This document shows positions 53,993 through 61,729 of a DNA stretch of 64,000 nt, piece after piece. The position numbers were made by a program, and so were the translations under genes. Source of the stretch: Halobacillus litoralis (lineage in GTDB: Bacteria; Bacillota; Bacilli; Bacillales; Halobacillaceae); the NCBI RefSeq assembly GCF_009856355.1, contig NZ_WMEW01000004.1, positions 176,747 to 240,746 of the forward strand, given 5' to 3'. Every line of letters begins with the position of its first letter. The first letter of the stretch is position 1. Under the pieces are notes generated by a model that was not told the origin of the DNA, made no database searches, and was given only the letters and a program-made list of their open reading frames with translations.

Positions 53993-54125
53993 GATGTTCC
54001 TCCTCATGAGATCCTGTTCTTTCATCCATATTACTAGAAACCTTACAGAGTTGCTACCCGTGAAACCATTTTCATCCGCGTTAAAATCCGATATACTGGT
54101 ATCGAATAGAGGTGATTTCAAGACT

Positions 54126-54299
54126 ATGATGAACAACGCAATGCTTGCTGTTCTTGTCATTTTAAGTTTCGTTTTTGTCGGATTCGCCATCGGTCAGAAA
54201 TTATTCTGGCTGGCCGGACTCCTCTTCCTATCCGGCTTTGCTCTCATGAGCGTCGGTCTCCGCCGCAAAAGAAAACGGGACGCCGTTCATGCTGACTAA
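54126..54299 (+). CDS. ylaF: YlaF family small membrane protein (DUF5325)
   Basis: 57 residues with two transmembrane helices (AMLAVLVILSFVFVGFAIG and LFWLAGLLFLSGFALMSVG) and a basic tail (RRKRKRD). Matches YlaF/DUF5325 in size, topology and place. Start at one of two adjacent ATGs after AGAGGTG. It is divergent from ylaH and followed by a terminator shared with yktC. Confidence 0.82.
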   Translation: MMNNAMLAVLVILSFVFVGFAIGQKLFWLAGLLFLSGFALMSVGLRRKRKRDAVHAD

Positions 54300-54317
54300 A
54301 TCATCCGCACACAAAAC

Positions 54318-54352
54318 AAGCGACCTTTTTCAAGGTCGCTTTTGTTTTATTT
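54318..54352. terminator. Terminator between ylaF and yktC
   Basis: Stem GCGACCTT / AAGGTCGC followed by TTTTGTTTTATTTTTT on the plus strand; the A-run on the other side is short, but it may serve both converging genes. Confidence 0.85.
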
Positions 54353-55156
54353 TTTTAAATGGACGTAATCATTGATAATTTCTTCATGAATATTGGACCT
54401 GCATGCCAAAACGGTTGTTTTATTCAACAGATCCAATTCTTCTTTATCCGCACGGGTAACGATTCCACCCACCTCACGGACGAGGATGCTTCCAGCGGCA
54501 TAATCCCACGGCATCAGCGTCATCGTTAAATATCCATCCAGAAGCCCTTCAGCGACAAAAGCAAGCTCCAGTGCAGCTGAGCCGTAGGAACGGGTGCTTC
54601 TGAGCGTCTTCACAAGCTCCTCCACCCCTTTATGTTCTATAAACGGGTTTTCCGGAATCAGCCAGGTCGTGTTCAAAGCCAGAATCGACTGCTTCAGCGG
54701 ACGGTCTTTACTCAACTGGGGCAGCTGTACATCGTTTTTCCATGCGCCTTCCCCGCGTTTAGCTGTGTAAAGAGTACCTTCCATAACGTTATAAATAAAG
54801 CCGATTTCACCTACACCATCTACGTAAATGCCGATGGATATGGCAAAGTTGCGCTTCTGGTGGACAAAGTTCATTGTACCGTCGATAGGGTCTACAATCC
54901 AGACGGTCCCGCCGAGATCTTCCAGCTCGTCCCCAAATCCTTCTTCTCCAAGCAGATAGTGCTCCGGATAGGCGTTTTTAATGTTCCCAGCGAAAAATTG
55001 TTCTGTCTGCTGATCCATTTCAGTAACAAGGTCATTCGGATTGGATTTTGTTTCAATGGAACGGGGGGCGTCAATATTTGCTTTGATCCGCTCGCCCGCT
55101 TCCAGTATCCATGCTTTAGCTTGATCGAACACTTCATTCTTTGTCTGTTGATCCAT
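54347..55156 (-). CDS. yktC: Inositol monophosphatase family protein YktC
   Basis: 269 residues. Li+-sensitive Mg-dependent phosphatase family with LLGEEGFGDE, WIVDPIDGTMNFVH (metal-binding DPIDGT) and MPWDYAAGSILVREVGG. May act on inositol phosphates or related sugar phosphates and nucleotides. Start after AAAAGGGG. Convergent with ylaF; upstream is the ykzI-like gene on the same strand with a terminator between. Confidence 0.94.
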   Translation of the reverse strand: MDQQTKNEVFDQAKAWILEAGERIKANIDAPRSIETKSNPNDLVTEMDQQTEQFFAGNIKNAYPEHYLLGEEGFGDELEDLGGTVWIVDPIDGTMNFVHQKRNFAISIGIYVDGVGEIGFIYNVMEGTLYTAKRGEGAWKNDVQLPQLSKDRPLKQSILALNTTWLIPENPFIEHKGVEELVKTLRSTRSYGSAALELAFVAEGLLDGYLTMTLMPWDYAAGSILVREVGGIVTRADKEELDLLNKTTVLACRSNIHEEIINDYVHLKK

Positions 55157-55295
55157 AGCATCGTACCCCTTTTATCAGTCTCATCCCCAATCGTACCAAA
55201 TGCAGACAATAATTGCATGCTTGGTCGTTCTTTTACGGTCTTATCCTAATGATAGAAGGACACCGGATCCTCGATTTCTTTCCTATAAAACGATA

Positions 55296-55327
55296 CAAAA
55301 AAAACAGGCAACTCTATCGCTGCCTGA
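55296..55327 (-). terminator. Terminator after the ykzI-like gene
   Basis: Stem CAGGCAG / CTGCCTG-type pairing (CAGGCAGCGATAGAGTTGCCTG) with an eight-T tract on the minus strand. Confidence 0.85.
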
Positions 55328-55329
55328 TT

Positions 55330-55518
55330 CTAGATCGACCATTCAATTAATTGTTTACGAAGTTCAGAAAGGCGCCTCTTAGTCTTTGTCATCTGCTGGG
55401 TATCTCCTGCAATCATTGCATCATGCAGGGTCACCAGTTCGTAATCAATTTCCATACGGATTACCGGGAGCTTCTCTTCAGCTTCTCTCTTACGCAACGC
55501 TTCCATAACATGTTTCAT
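55330..55518 (-). CDS. Small helical hypothetical protein (YkzI-like by position)
   Basis: 62 residues, highly charged and helical: MKHVMEALRKREAEEKLPVIRMEIDYELVTL-type text, then TKTKRRLSELRKQLIEWS. No membrane part. Position between yktB and yktC corresponds to ykzI of B. subtilis, but I cannot confirm homology by eye. The ATG lies 8 bases after AGGGAGG and a clear terminator follows, which supports a real gene. Confidence 0.7.
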   Translation of the reverse strand: MKHVMEALRKREAEEKLPVIRMEIDYELVTLHDAMIAGDTQQMTKTKRRLSELRKQLIEWSI

Positions 55519-55698
55519 TGCCAATCCCTCCCTTTTAAATCCTTACCATATATATATGTGGCTTTAACGACAGAAGTTTCAATTAGATTACTTATATGTA
55601 ACCCATTTTTCCCGCGTTCAAACCCACCAGGCGCATCCCTTAGTAACTTTGTCGAATTGTGTTAAACTAATATGGAAGAAATAGTAGGAGATGATAGT

Positions 55699-56340
55699 TT
55701 GACGACTTTTACAGGCTTTACTCAAGAAGACTTTGATGTATTCTCCATTCCGGGACTGGAGAATAGAATGGAAGCACTCCGGGAAAGAATCTCCCCCAAG
55801 CTGGAGGCTGCAGCTGAGGAACTTTCTGCGGATGTTACAGCCATGACCGGGGATGAGATGTTTGTTCACGTTGCCAGACACGCCCGGCGCAAAACGAATC
55901 CGCCGAACGATACCTGGGCCGCCCTCGCCTCCAGTAAGCGCGGCTACAAAAAGCTTCCGCACTTCCAAATCGGATTATGGGAAACGCACGTATTCGTATG
56001 GTTCGCCGTTATTTATGAAAGTCCGATCAAAGCTGATTTCGCTTCCAAACTGGAAGAAAACAAAAAAGAAGTCCTCAATCACATTCCAGATGACTTCGTC
56101 TGGTCTGTAGATCACATGAAGCCGGATGCAGCTCCTCACAGTGATGTGGATGAAGAGACATTTTCCAAAATGACCGAGCGGCTGAAAACCGTTAAAAAAG
56201 CTGAAATTTTGTGCGGCCGTCAGCTTCAGCGAGGCGATGAGCGTTTGAAGGACCCTGAAGCCTTCATTGACTTCTGCCGGGAAACCTTCCAGACGCTGGA
56301 ACCCTTGTACCGCTACACGAAACAGTTGGAAGAAAAGTAA
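55699..56340 (+). CDS. yktB: YktB (UPF0637) protein
   Basis: 213 residues from a TTG start. UPF0637/DUF1054 family: FTQEDFDVFSIPGLENRMEALRERISPKL start, ALTGDEMF-type segment (AMTGDEMFVHVARHARRKTNPPNDTWAA) and GYKKLPHFQIGLWETHVFVW. Function unknown. TTG is 8 bases after AGGAG and gives the family N-terminus; the ATG nine codons upstream has no site. Divergent from the ykzI-like gene and convergent with yktA. Confidence 0.93.
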   Translation: MTTFTGFTQEDFDVFSIPGLENRMEALRERISPKLEAAAEELSADVTAMTGDEMFVHVARHARRKTNPPNDTWAALASSKRGYKKLPHFQIGLWETHVFVWFAVIYESPIKADFASKLEENKKEVLNHIPDDFVWSVDHMKPDAAPHSDVDEETFSKMTERLKTVKKAEILCGRQLQRGDERLKDPEAFIDFCRETFQTLEPLYRYTKQLEEK

Positions 56341-56373
56341 GAGACACACGTCAGCCGTGTGTCTCTTTTTTTA
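56341..56373 (+). terminator. Terminator after yktB
   Basis: Stem AGACACACG / CGTGTGTCT directly after the yktB stop, followed by seven T residues; it reaches the yktA stop. Confidence 0.92.
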
Positions 56374-56643
56374 CATTTTCAATCGTTCACCTTCACTGAG
56401 GCTTCGTGCCTGCTTGACAGTGCGGTAGCAGGAATAACCGGATTCTTTTTCAAACTGCCCGCAGAGTGTTTTTTCTTCACTTTTGGACGGGACAATCTGT
56501 TTAAACCGGGTATAGGCCAGCAGCAGATCATCCCGTTTCACTCCCTGCTCATACGCCTGTTCAACCAAACTGTAGAAATTCACGACATCAATGATTTCTT
56601 CCTTGGACCAGTGAATTTCATCAATCGGATAGGTATAACTCAT
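56371..56643 (-). CDS. yktA: YktA (UPF0223) protein
   Basis: 90 residues, full family length, starting MSYTYPIDEIHWSKEEIIDVV and containing VEQAYEQGVKRDDLLLAYTRFKQIVPSKSEEK. Small helical protein of unknown function. Start after GGAGG. It follows the FMN-enzyme gene by 16 bases on the same strand. Confidence 0.95.
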   Translation of the reverse strand: MSYTYPIDEIHWSKEEIIDVVNFYSLVEQAYEQGVKRDDLLLAYTRFKQIVPSKSEEKTLCGQFEKESGYSCYRTVKQARSLSEGERLKM

Positions 56644-56659
56644 CTTATTTCCTCCTTCA

Positions 56660-57616
56660 TTAAGACCAGCGGGTGCGGATCTCCTCCGCTTCCTTCATCA
56701 TCCGGCCAAAGAATTCTTCAACCGTTGGGACATCATGGATGCGGGATGCTACCTGGCCCGCCCAGCCGAAGCCATGTCCCTTCTGCCCTTCGTAGATAAA
56801 TGTTTTATTCGCATCCCCGCTGATATAGGAGCGGAGACCTTCATAGCCGGCTTCCTCCTGCTCCAATTCTAAGATACGAGTTGTCCAGTCATTTTTCAAG
56901 GCCCGGGCCGGAGCCTTCAAACTTCTTTTAATGACGGTCGTTGACGTTTCATCCGCTTGGATCAAGGCTTCCTTATAGGCAGGATGCGCATGGGTGCACT
57001 CTTTTGTGGCAATAAACCTTGTCCCCATTTCTACACCGTCCGCCCCAAGGGAAAGTGCGGCCATTAACCCCCGGCCGTCTCCAATGCCTCCTGAAGCAAT
57101 CACCGGAATATCTACCGCATCGACCACCTGCGGGGTAAGCACAAACGTTCCTACATCATCGCGCCCCAGGTGGCCCCCGCCTTCATGGCCAACGACCATC
57201 ACAGCGTCTGCACCGAGCTCTTGTGCTTTAACCGCCTGTCTGCGTGCAGCGACCAGGACGAGCGTTTTGATCCCCGTCCCGTTAACCGCTTCCAAAACAC
57301 CCTTCGGGTTGCCACCGGTCACAGAAATCACCGGCACCTGTTCATCGACAGCTGTCTGGACCATTTTTTCAAAGGGGCGGCCATGCTGCCCAATGGCAAA
57401 GTTGACGCCGAACGGGCGGGTCGTTTTTTCACGGACCATCTGAATTTCCTTCCTTAATTGTTCCGGCCCGCTCATGCTCATGGCTGTCAGCTGGCCAAGC
57501 CCTCCGGCGTTTGATACAGCAGCGGCCAGATTCGAATAGGCCAGGTAAGCAAGTCCCCCTTGAATGACAGGGTATGTAATGTCCAAAAGTTCCGTCACGC
57601 GCGTTCTCCATTTCAT
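56660..57616 (-). CDS. NAD(P)H-dependent flavin oxidoreductase (2-nitropropane dioxygenase-like)
   Basis: 318 residues. TIM-barrel FMN enzyme: N-terminal YPVIQGGLAYLAYSNLAAAVSNAGGLGQL, the GHEGGGHLGR loop and the phosphate-binding IASGGIGDGRGLMAALSLGADGVEMGTRF. This superfamily includes nitronate monooxygenases, FabK-type enoyl-ACP reductases and NADH:quinone reductases; I cannot choose among them. Start ATG 8 bases after GGAGG. Between yktA and speA, divergent from speA. Confidence 0.88.
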   Translation of the reverse strand: MKWRTRVTELLDITYPVIQGGLAYLAYSNLAAAVSNAGGLGQLTAMSMSGPEQLRKEIQMVREKTTRPFGVNFAIGQHGRPFEKMVQTAVDEQVPVISVTGGNPKGVLEAVNGTGIKTLVLVAARRQAVKAQELGADAVMVVGHEGGGHLGRDDVGTFVLTPQVVDAVDIPVIASGGIGDGRGLMAALSLGADGVEMGTRFIATKECTHAHPAYKEALIQADETSTTVIKRSLKAPARALKNDWTTRILELEQEEAGYEGLRSYISGDANKTFIYEGQKGHGFGWAGQVASRIHDVPTVEEFFGRMMKEAEEIRTRWS

Positions 57617-57739
57617 ATCCTCCACCTCCGTTCTTCTATTTTAGCACGATTGGAAAAAGGAGACATAAAAGACTGGCGCAAGGTTCTTGACTCTGCTATA
57701 ATTCATTTGCTTTCCTATTATAAAGAGGTGTTCCTATAC

Positions 57740-59209
57740 ATGAATCAACATGAGACTCCCCTGTTTACAGGGTTGAAGAAACACCGGGACCGCAATCCTG
57801 TTCAATTCCATATCCCCGGACATAAAGGTGGACGTGGAATGGACGTGGAATTTCGTTCCTTTATCGGTGATAATGCATTATCCATTGATTTAATTAACAT
57901 ACAGCCCCTGGATGACCTCCATCATCCACAAGGGATGATCAAAGAAGCCCAGGAGCTTGCAGCGGAGGCTTTTGGTGCAGATTACACATTCTTTTCCGTT
58001 CAGGGAACCTCCGGGGCCATCATGACGATGATTATGAGCGTCTGCCAGCCCGGCGACAAAATCATTGTACCCAGGAACGTCCACAAGTCTGTCACCACTG
58101 CTATTATTTTTTCAGGGGCGAAGCCTGTTTTCATTCACCCGGAACTTGATGATCGTTTCGGTATTTCCCACGGCATCACCACAGAGGCCGTTAAGAAAGC
58201 GTGTGAGGCCCATCCAGACGCTAAAGGTCTGCTCGTTATTAATCCGACGTACTTCGGCGTATCTGCTGATTTGAAAGGCATTGTGGATCTTGCCCACAGC
58301 TTTGACATCCCTGTCCTTGTAGATGAAGCCCACGGGGTTCATATTCACTTCCATGAACGTCTCCCTATGTCCGCGATGCAGGCAGGTGCGGATATGGCCT
58401 CGACCAGCGTCCATAAGCTGGGCGGATCGCTGACGCAGAGCTCTGTCTTGAACATGAAGGAAGGACTCGTATCCCATGAGCGGGTACAGGCGGTATTATC
58501 CATGCTTCATACAACGTCCACTTCTTATATTCTGCTGGCCTCTCTGGATGCAGCGAGACGACACCTTGCCATAAACGGACATGAACTGATGGAAAATGCG
58601 ATTCAGCTGGCAGATCAAGCCAGGGAAAAGCTGAATCAAATCCCGGCCATTTTCTGTCCAGGGGCCGACATCTTATCGCCCAGTGCAGCGATTGACTATG
58701 ACCCGACGAAATTGATCATTTCTGTAAAAAATCTCGGCATGACCGGGTATGATGTCGAAGTGTGGCTGAGAGAAAATTACAGCATTGAAGTGGAACTATC
58801 TGATCTGTACAATATTCTCTGTATCATTACGCCGGGGGACAGCATGCAGGAGATCGATACATTAGTACAGGCGCTGCATCATTTAACAGACCTGTGCAGA
58901 ACGCAGGAGGAAGTGATCCCAGCTTCTGTAAAAGTCCCTGACATTCCAGTGCTTGCTTTATCACCACGGGAAGCCTTCTACTCCACAACAGAGACTGTTC
59001 CCTTAAAAGAAGCAGCAGGCAGAATCAGTGCCGAATTCGTAATGGTCTACCCTCCGGGCATCCCTATCTTCATCCCAGGTGAGATCATTACCGCTGATAA
59101 TATTGATTACATTTTTGAAAACATGGAAGCAGGGCTGCCTGTACAGGGGCCGATTGATGATACCTTGGAAACCATTCAGGTCATCCGTGAACAGAAAGCC
59201 TTCAAATAG
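57740..59209 (+). CDS. speA: Arginine decarboxylase SpeA (Orn/Lys/Arg decarboxylase fold)
   Basis: 489 residues (B. subtilis 490), closely similar along its length. PLP enzyme of the fold-I decarboxylases: FSVQGTSGAIMTM, VDEAHGVHIHFHE (PLP-ring Asp-x-x-His) and the PLP lysine in TSVHKLGGSLTQSS; C-terminal domain with MVYPPGIPIFIPGE. It makes agmatine, the first step to putrescine and spermidine. ATG follows AAAGAGGTG. The frame is open 60 codons upstream but without homology. A TATAAT at 57697-57702 is a candidate -10. Convergent with the SR1P-like gene. Confidence 0.96.
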   Translation: MNQHETPLFTGLKKHRDRNPVQFHIPGHKGGRGMDVEFRSFIGDNALSIDLINIQPLDDLHHPQGMIKEAQELAAEAFGADYTFFSVQGTSGAIMTMIMSVCQPGDKIIVPRNVHKSVTTAIIFSGAKPVFIHPELDDRFGISHGITTEAVKKACEAHPDAKGLLVINPTYFGVSADLKGIVDLAHSFDIPVLVDEAHGVHIHFHERLPMSAMQAGADMASTSVHKLGGSLTQSSVLNMKEGLVSHERVQAVLSMLHTTSTSYILLASLDAARRHLAINGHELMENAIQLADQAREKLNQIPAIFCPGADILSPSAAIDYDPTKLIISVKNLGMTGYDVEVWLRENYSIEVELSDLYNILCIITPGDSMQEIDTLVQALHHLTDLCRTQEEVIPASVKVPDIPVLALSPREAFYSTTETVPLKEAAGRISAEFVMVYPPGIPIFIPGEIITADNIDYIFENMEAGLPVQGPIDDTLETIQVIREQKAFK

Positions 59210-59220
59210 TTGGATATAAT

Positions 59221-59256
59221 AAAAAAAGCCGGACGCTTAAAAGCGTCCGGCTTTTT
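59221..59256. terminator. Bidirectional terminator, speA / SR1P-like gene
   Basis: Perfect stem AAAAAGCCGGACGCTT / AAGCGTCCGGCTTTTT between the two converging stops. Confidence 0.95.
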
Positions 59257-59262
59257 TAATGC

Positions 59263-59373
59263 TTACTCTTCCGTATCCGTGCATGTCGGGCATGTGCCGT
59301 ATAAAGTAGAAACCTTCTCATTTTCGTAATGCTCAATCACCTTTTGACAGTCTTGACATACGATTGTTCCCAT
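59263..59373 (-). CDS. SR1P-like GapA-binding small peptide
   Basis: 36 residues: MGTIVCQDCQKVIEHYENEK, then VSTLYGTCPTC and an acidic end. Start MGTIVCQDC and the two CxxC pairs (CQDC, CPTC) match SR1P, the peptide of the B. subtilis dual-function RNA SR1, which binds glyceraldehyde-3-phosphate dehydrogenase GapA and thereby affects RNase J1. SR1 lies beside speA in B. subtilis, and this gene is beside speA too. ATG follows GGGGTGG. It has a sigma-A promoter with 17-base spacing, a full cre consensus between promoter and ATG, and a strong terminator, all in under 230 bases. Confidence 0.85.
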   Translation of the reverse strand: MGTIVCQDCQKVIEHYENEKVSTLYGTCPTCTDTEE

Positions 59374-59392
59374 TCATATCCACCCCTTCATT

Positions 59393-59407
59393 TGTAATCG
59401 TTTTCAA
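59393..59407 (-). promoter_or_regulatory. CcpA cre site in the SR1P-like leader
   Basis: TTGAAAACGATTACA on the minus strand fits the cre consensus WTGNAANCGNWNNCW at every defined position. It lies just downstream of the promoter, where CcpA would repress on glycolytic sugars; B. subtilis SR1 is repressed by CcpN and CcpA. Confidence 0.75.
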
Positions 59408-59416
59408 TGTAGTTTC

Positions 59417-59445
59417 ATTTTAATATGGCTCATTGCAAAAATCAA
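59417..59445 (-). promoter_or_regulatory. Sigma-A promoter of the SR1P-like gene
   Basis: Minus strand TTGATT (59440-59445), 17 bases, TAAAAT (59417-59422). Start of transcription would be about 35-40 bases before the ATG, inside or next to the cre site. No CcpN operator was recognised. Confidence 0.65.
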
Positions 59446-59529
59446 CCTTAAAAGTATAACTTTTTTTAAAATATGACATACTAATAAGATGCCTTCCTAC
59501 CACTATATGCGACGTTCTTTTAAAATAGG

Positions 59530-59567
59530 ATCAAAAAAGCAGGAAACCGAACGGCTTCCTGCTTTCA
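59530..59567 (-). terminator. Terminator after the deacetylase lipoprotein gene
   Basis: Stem AAAGCAGGAAGCCG / CGGTTTCCTGCTTT with six T residues on the minus strand. Confidence 0.9.
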
Positions 59568-59588
59568 TCGTTTGTAACATGTTGTTGT

Positions 59589-60473
59589 TTACGGTGTCTG
59601 GATGAGCGCAGGGTCGAGCAGTGTGTACCCTTTGTCTCTTAATCCGTCTACAATATCCCCAAGAGCCTCATTCGTCCAATCACGATCATGCATCAGTAAG
59701 TTTGCACCATCAGCCAGTAGAGGTGTGTTAACCATAATATCCGCGAGTGAAGAAGCATTTTGATATTCCTGTTCCCAGTCATACCCATACGTCCAGTTCA
59801 TCAGCAGCATGCCTTCTTCTTCAGCGAGCTGCTTCACAAAATCTGTGTTGGACCCAAAAGGTGAACGGTAAAATACCGGCCTTTCTCCCGTAATGTCTTC
59901 AATCTGGTCACTGACAGTCAGAATTTCCTCGCGCTGCTCTTCCTCGGACATCGTTTTTAGATCCTTGTGAGAATACGTATGGTTTCCAATTGGGAAGCCC
60001 ATTTCATGAATTTCCTTAATCCACTGTTTTCTCTTATCGGCCAGTTCTTCATCTGGAGTGTCCAGGAAGTGCCCGTTGACAAAGAAAATGGCCGGCGCTT
60101 CTTTTTCTTTCAAAGTTTCCGCCATCTCCAGGGCATGTTCATCAGGAATGTCATCAATCGTTAATAAAGCGACCTCCGGATCAGCATCAGCAATCGGCTG
60201 GAAGGACCAGCTGCCTGTCATCTCATATTGAGCCTCTTTCTGGATGAAAGCTTCCTGGGCAGCTTTATCTTCTTCCGACCCTTTGTTACTTTCTTCTTCT
60301 TTATCCTCTTCTGTTTCCGCGTTATCTGCCGTCTCTGTACTTTCCTTTTCCTGTTCAGCAGCCGGTTCGTCTGACTCTGTCTGCTCTCCTTCTGATCCTG
60401 CTGTCCCTTCGTTACCGCCACAGGCAGCCAGGAATACAAGCATAAGCAGGAACACACTCAACCATCGTTTCAT
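59589..60473 (-). CDS. NodB-type polysaccharide deacetylase lipoprotein
   Basis: 294 residues. Lipobox LAAC (Cys18), then a ~60-residue Glu/Asp/Ser/Thr-rich linker, then a NodB carbohydrate-esterase-4 domain (about 85-290). Metal and catalytic motifs: ALLTIDDIPDEHA (the two Asp present, the glycine of canonical TFDDG absent), HTYSH, YRSPFGSNT and a final LMHD. Likely anchored on the outer face of the membrane and acting on peptidoglycan or another acetylated polymer. ATG after GGAGGG. The acidic linker is a usual trait in salt-adapted species. Confidence 0.88.
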   Translation of the reverse strand: MKRWLSVFLLMLVFLAACGGNEGTAGSEGEQTESDEPAAEQEKESTETADNAETEEDKEEESNKGSEEDKAAQEAFIQKEAQYEMTGSWSFQPIADADPEVALLTIDDIPDEHALEMAETLKEKEAPAIFFVNGHFLDTPDEELADKRKQWIKEIHEMGFPIGNHTYSHKDLKTMSEEEQREEILTVSDQIEDITGERPVFYRSPFGSNTDFVKQLAEEEGMLLMNWTYGYDWEQEYQNASSLADIMVNTPLLADGANLLMHDRDWTNEALGDIVDGLRDKGYTLLDPALIQTP

Positions 60474-60609
60474 TGTTTGACCCTCCACTGTTATGTATTT
60501 CCACTTTTATCATTATAATAGATTATCCGACATTTTTTCTATCGTTTTTGGGTAATTTATTATATAATAAGAAACCGTGGCCAGAAGACACGACATATGG
60601 GTGATGGTT

Positions 60610-61674
60610 ATGCTTCATACATTGAAAAATTTTAAGATTTTGGGAAGCCGCACACTGAAAACGGGGATTTCTGTCTTTTTGACTGCATTAATATGCGGTT
60701 TTTTTAATTTGCCGATCATCTTTGCTGTCATTACAGCCATCGTGACGATTGAGCATACGGCAGCAGATTCCATTAAGAAGGCAGCGGTCCGGTTTCCTGC
60801 ATCAGCAATCGGCGCTTTACTTGCGACTGCCTTTTACGGATTATTCGGGAAAGGCGCGCTGACATTCGCACTGGTCGCCATGGCTACGATTGCCGTTTGT
60901 CACAAACTGAAGCTTGATGATGGGATTTTGGTGGCAACGATCACAGCTACAGCTATGATTCCTGATTTTCAGGACCACTATTTTGTTTCGTTTTTCACAA
61001 GATTGGGTACTACATCCATTGGGATCATCATTTCGACATTTGTGAATTTTTTCCTGCTGCCACCCAATTACTCCCCTACGATTTACAAAAACATCAATGG
61101 TCTGTATAATCAAGCTGGTCTGCTCTTGAGGCGTATAATTGAGAGTGTAACGGCAGAATCTAAAGAGAAAAGCCGTGGGATTCAGCGGTCATACCGTCAG
61201 CTGACAGCCCACCTGGAGAAAACCAACCAGCTGTCCCGCTATCAGCGTGAAGAATGGAAATACCACCGTCATACCGACGAGGAAATGGTTTCTTTTCAAC
61301 TCTCCCAGCGAAAGCTTGCCGCCTTTCAGCAGATTGCCTATCATTTGGGAAACCTGCAGTATGTGCAGACAAAAGCCTCTGATTTTACAGAAAGTGAAAA
61401 AGAGCTGCTTCTCGAACTGACGGATGAATATGTCAATGTCCTGCTTGACCCGGCTCATTCGATCAGTGAAAGACAATTTAATATGGTGCATCAATTAGAT
61501 GAAGCATTTTGGAAATGGAAAGAAGAACATGTCGTTAAACAGACCGGGTACAGGCATCACTTACCCCCTCAAACCATTTTGATCTACGAAATGCTTTGTT
61601 TTCACGATGTATTGGAAGAATTGCAAAATTTGTCAGAAAAACAGATGCATGTCGTGAAAAGGTGTTACTTTTAG
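60610..61674 (+). CDS. Aromatic acid exporter (ArAE/FUSC)-family membrane protein
   Basis: 354 residues. N-terminal half: six hydrophobic segments in hairpins (TLKTGISVFLTALICGFF, LPIIFAVITAIVTIEHT, ...) with the AVITAIVTIEHTAADSIKKA segment typical of ArAE; C-terminal half cytosolic and helical. Substrates of this Bacillaceae type are unknown. The exact start is uncertain: ATG at 60610, with GGTGAT close by, or a GTG upstream at 60577. Followed 55 bases later by the BCCT gene. Confidence 0.85.
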   Translation: MLHTLKNFKILGSRTLKTGISVFLTALICGFFNLPIIFAVITAIVTIEHTAADSIKKAAVRFPASAIGALLATAFYGLFGKGALTFALVAMATIAVCHKLKLDDGILVATITATAMIPDFQDHYFVSFFTRLGTTSIGIIISTFVNFFLLPPNYSPTIYKNINGLYNQAGLLLRRIIESVTAESKEKSRGIQRSYRQLTAHLEKTNQLSRYQREEWKYHRHTDEEMVSFQLSQRKLAAFQQIAYHLGNLQYVQTKASDFTESEKELLLELTDEYVNVLLDPAHSISERQFNMVHQLDEAFWKWKEEHVVKQTGYRHHLPPQTILIYEMLCFHDVLEELQNLSEKQMHVVKRCYF

Positions 61675-61729
61675 GCCTGATTTCAATGAGGGGAATCAAA
61701 CAATATACTTATTAGGAGGGATTTTCTTC

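Noticed and set aside
53993..54190. 66-codon upstream extension of ylaH
   Set aside because: It overlaps ylaF and its leader antisense, and the start inside has the only good ribosome site (AGGAGG).
57687..57702. TTGACT and TATAAT together before speA as a promoter
   Set aside because: The two hexamers are only 4 bases apart, so they cannot serve as -35 and -10 of one sigma-A promoter; only the TATAAT is kept as a candidate.
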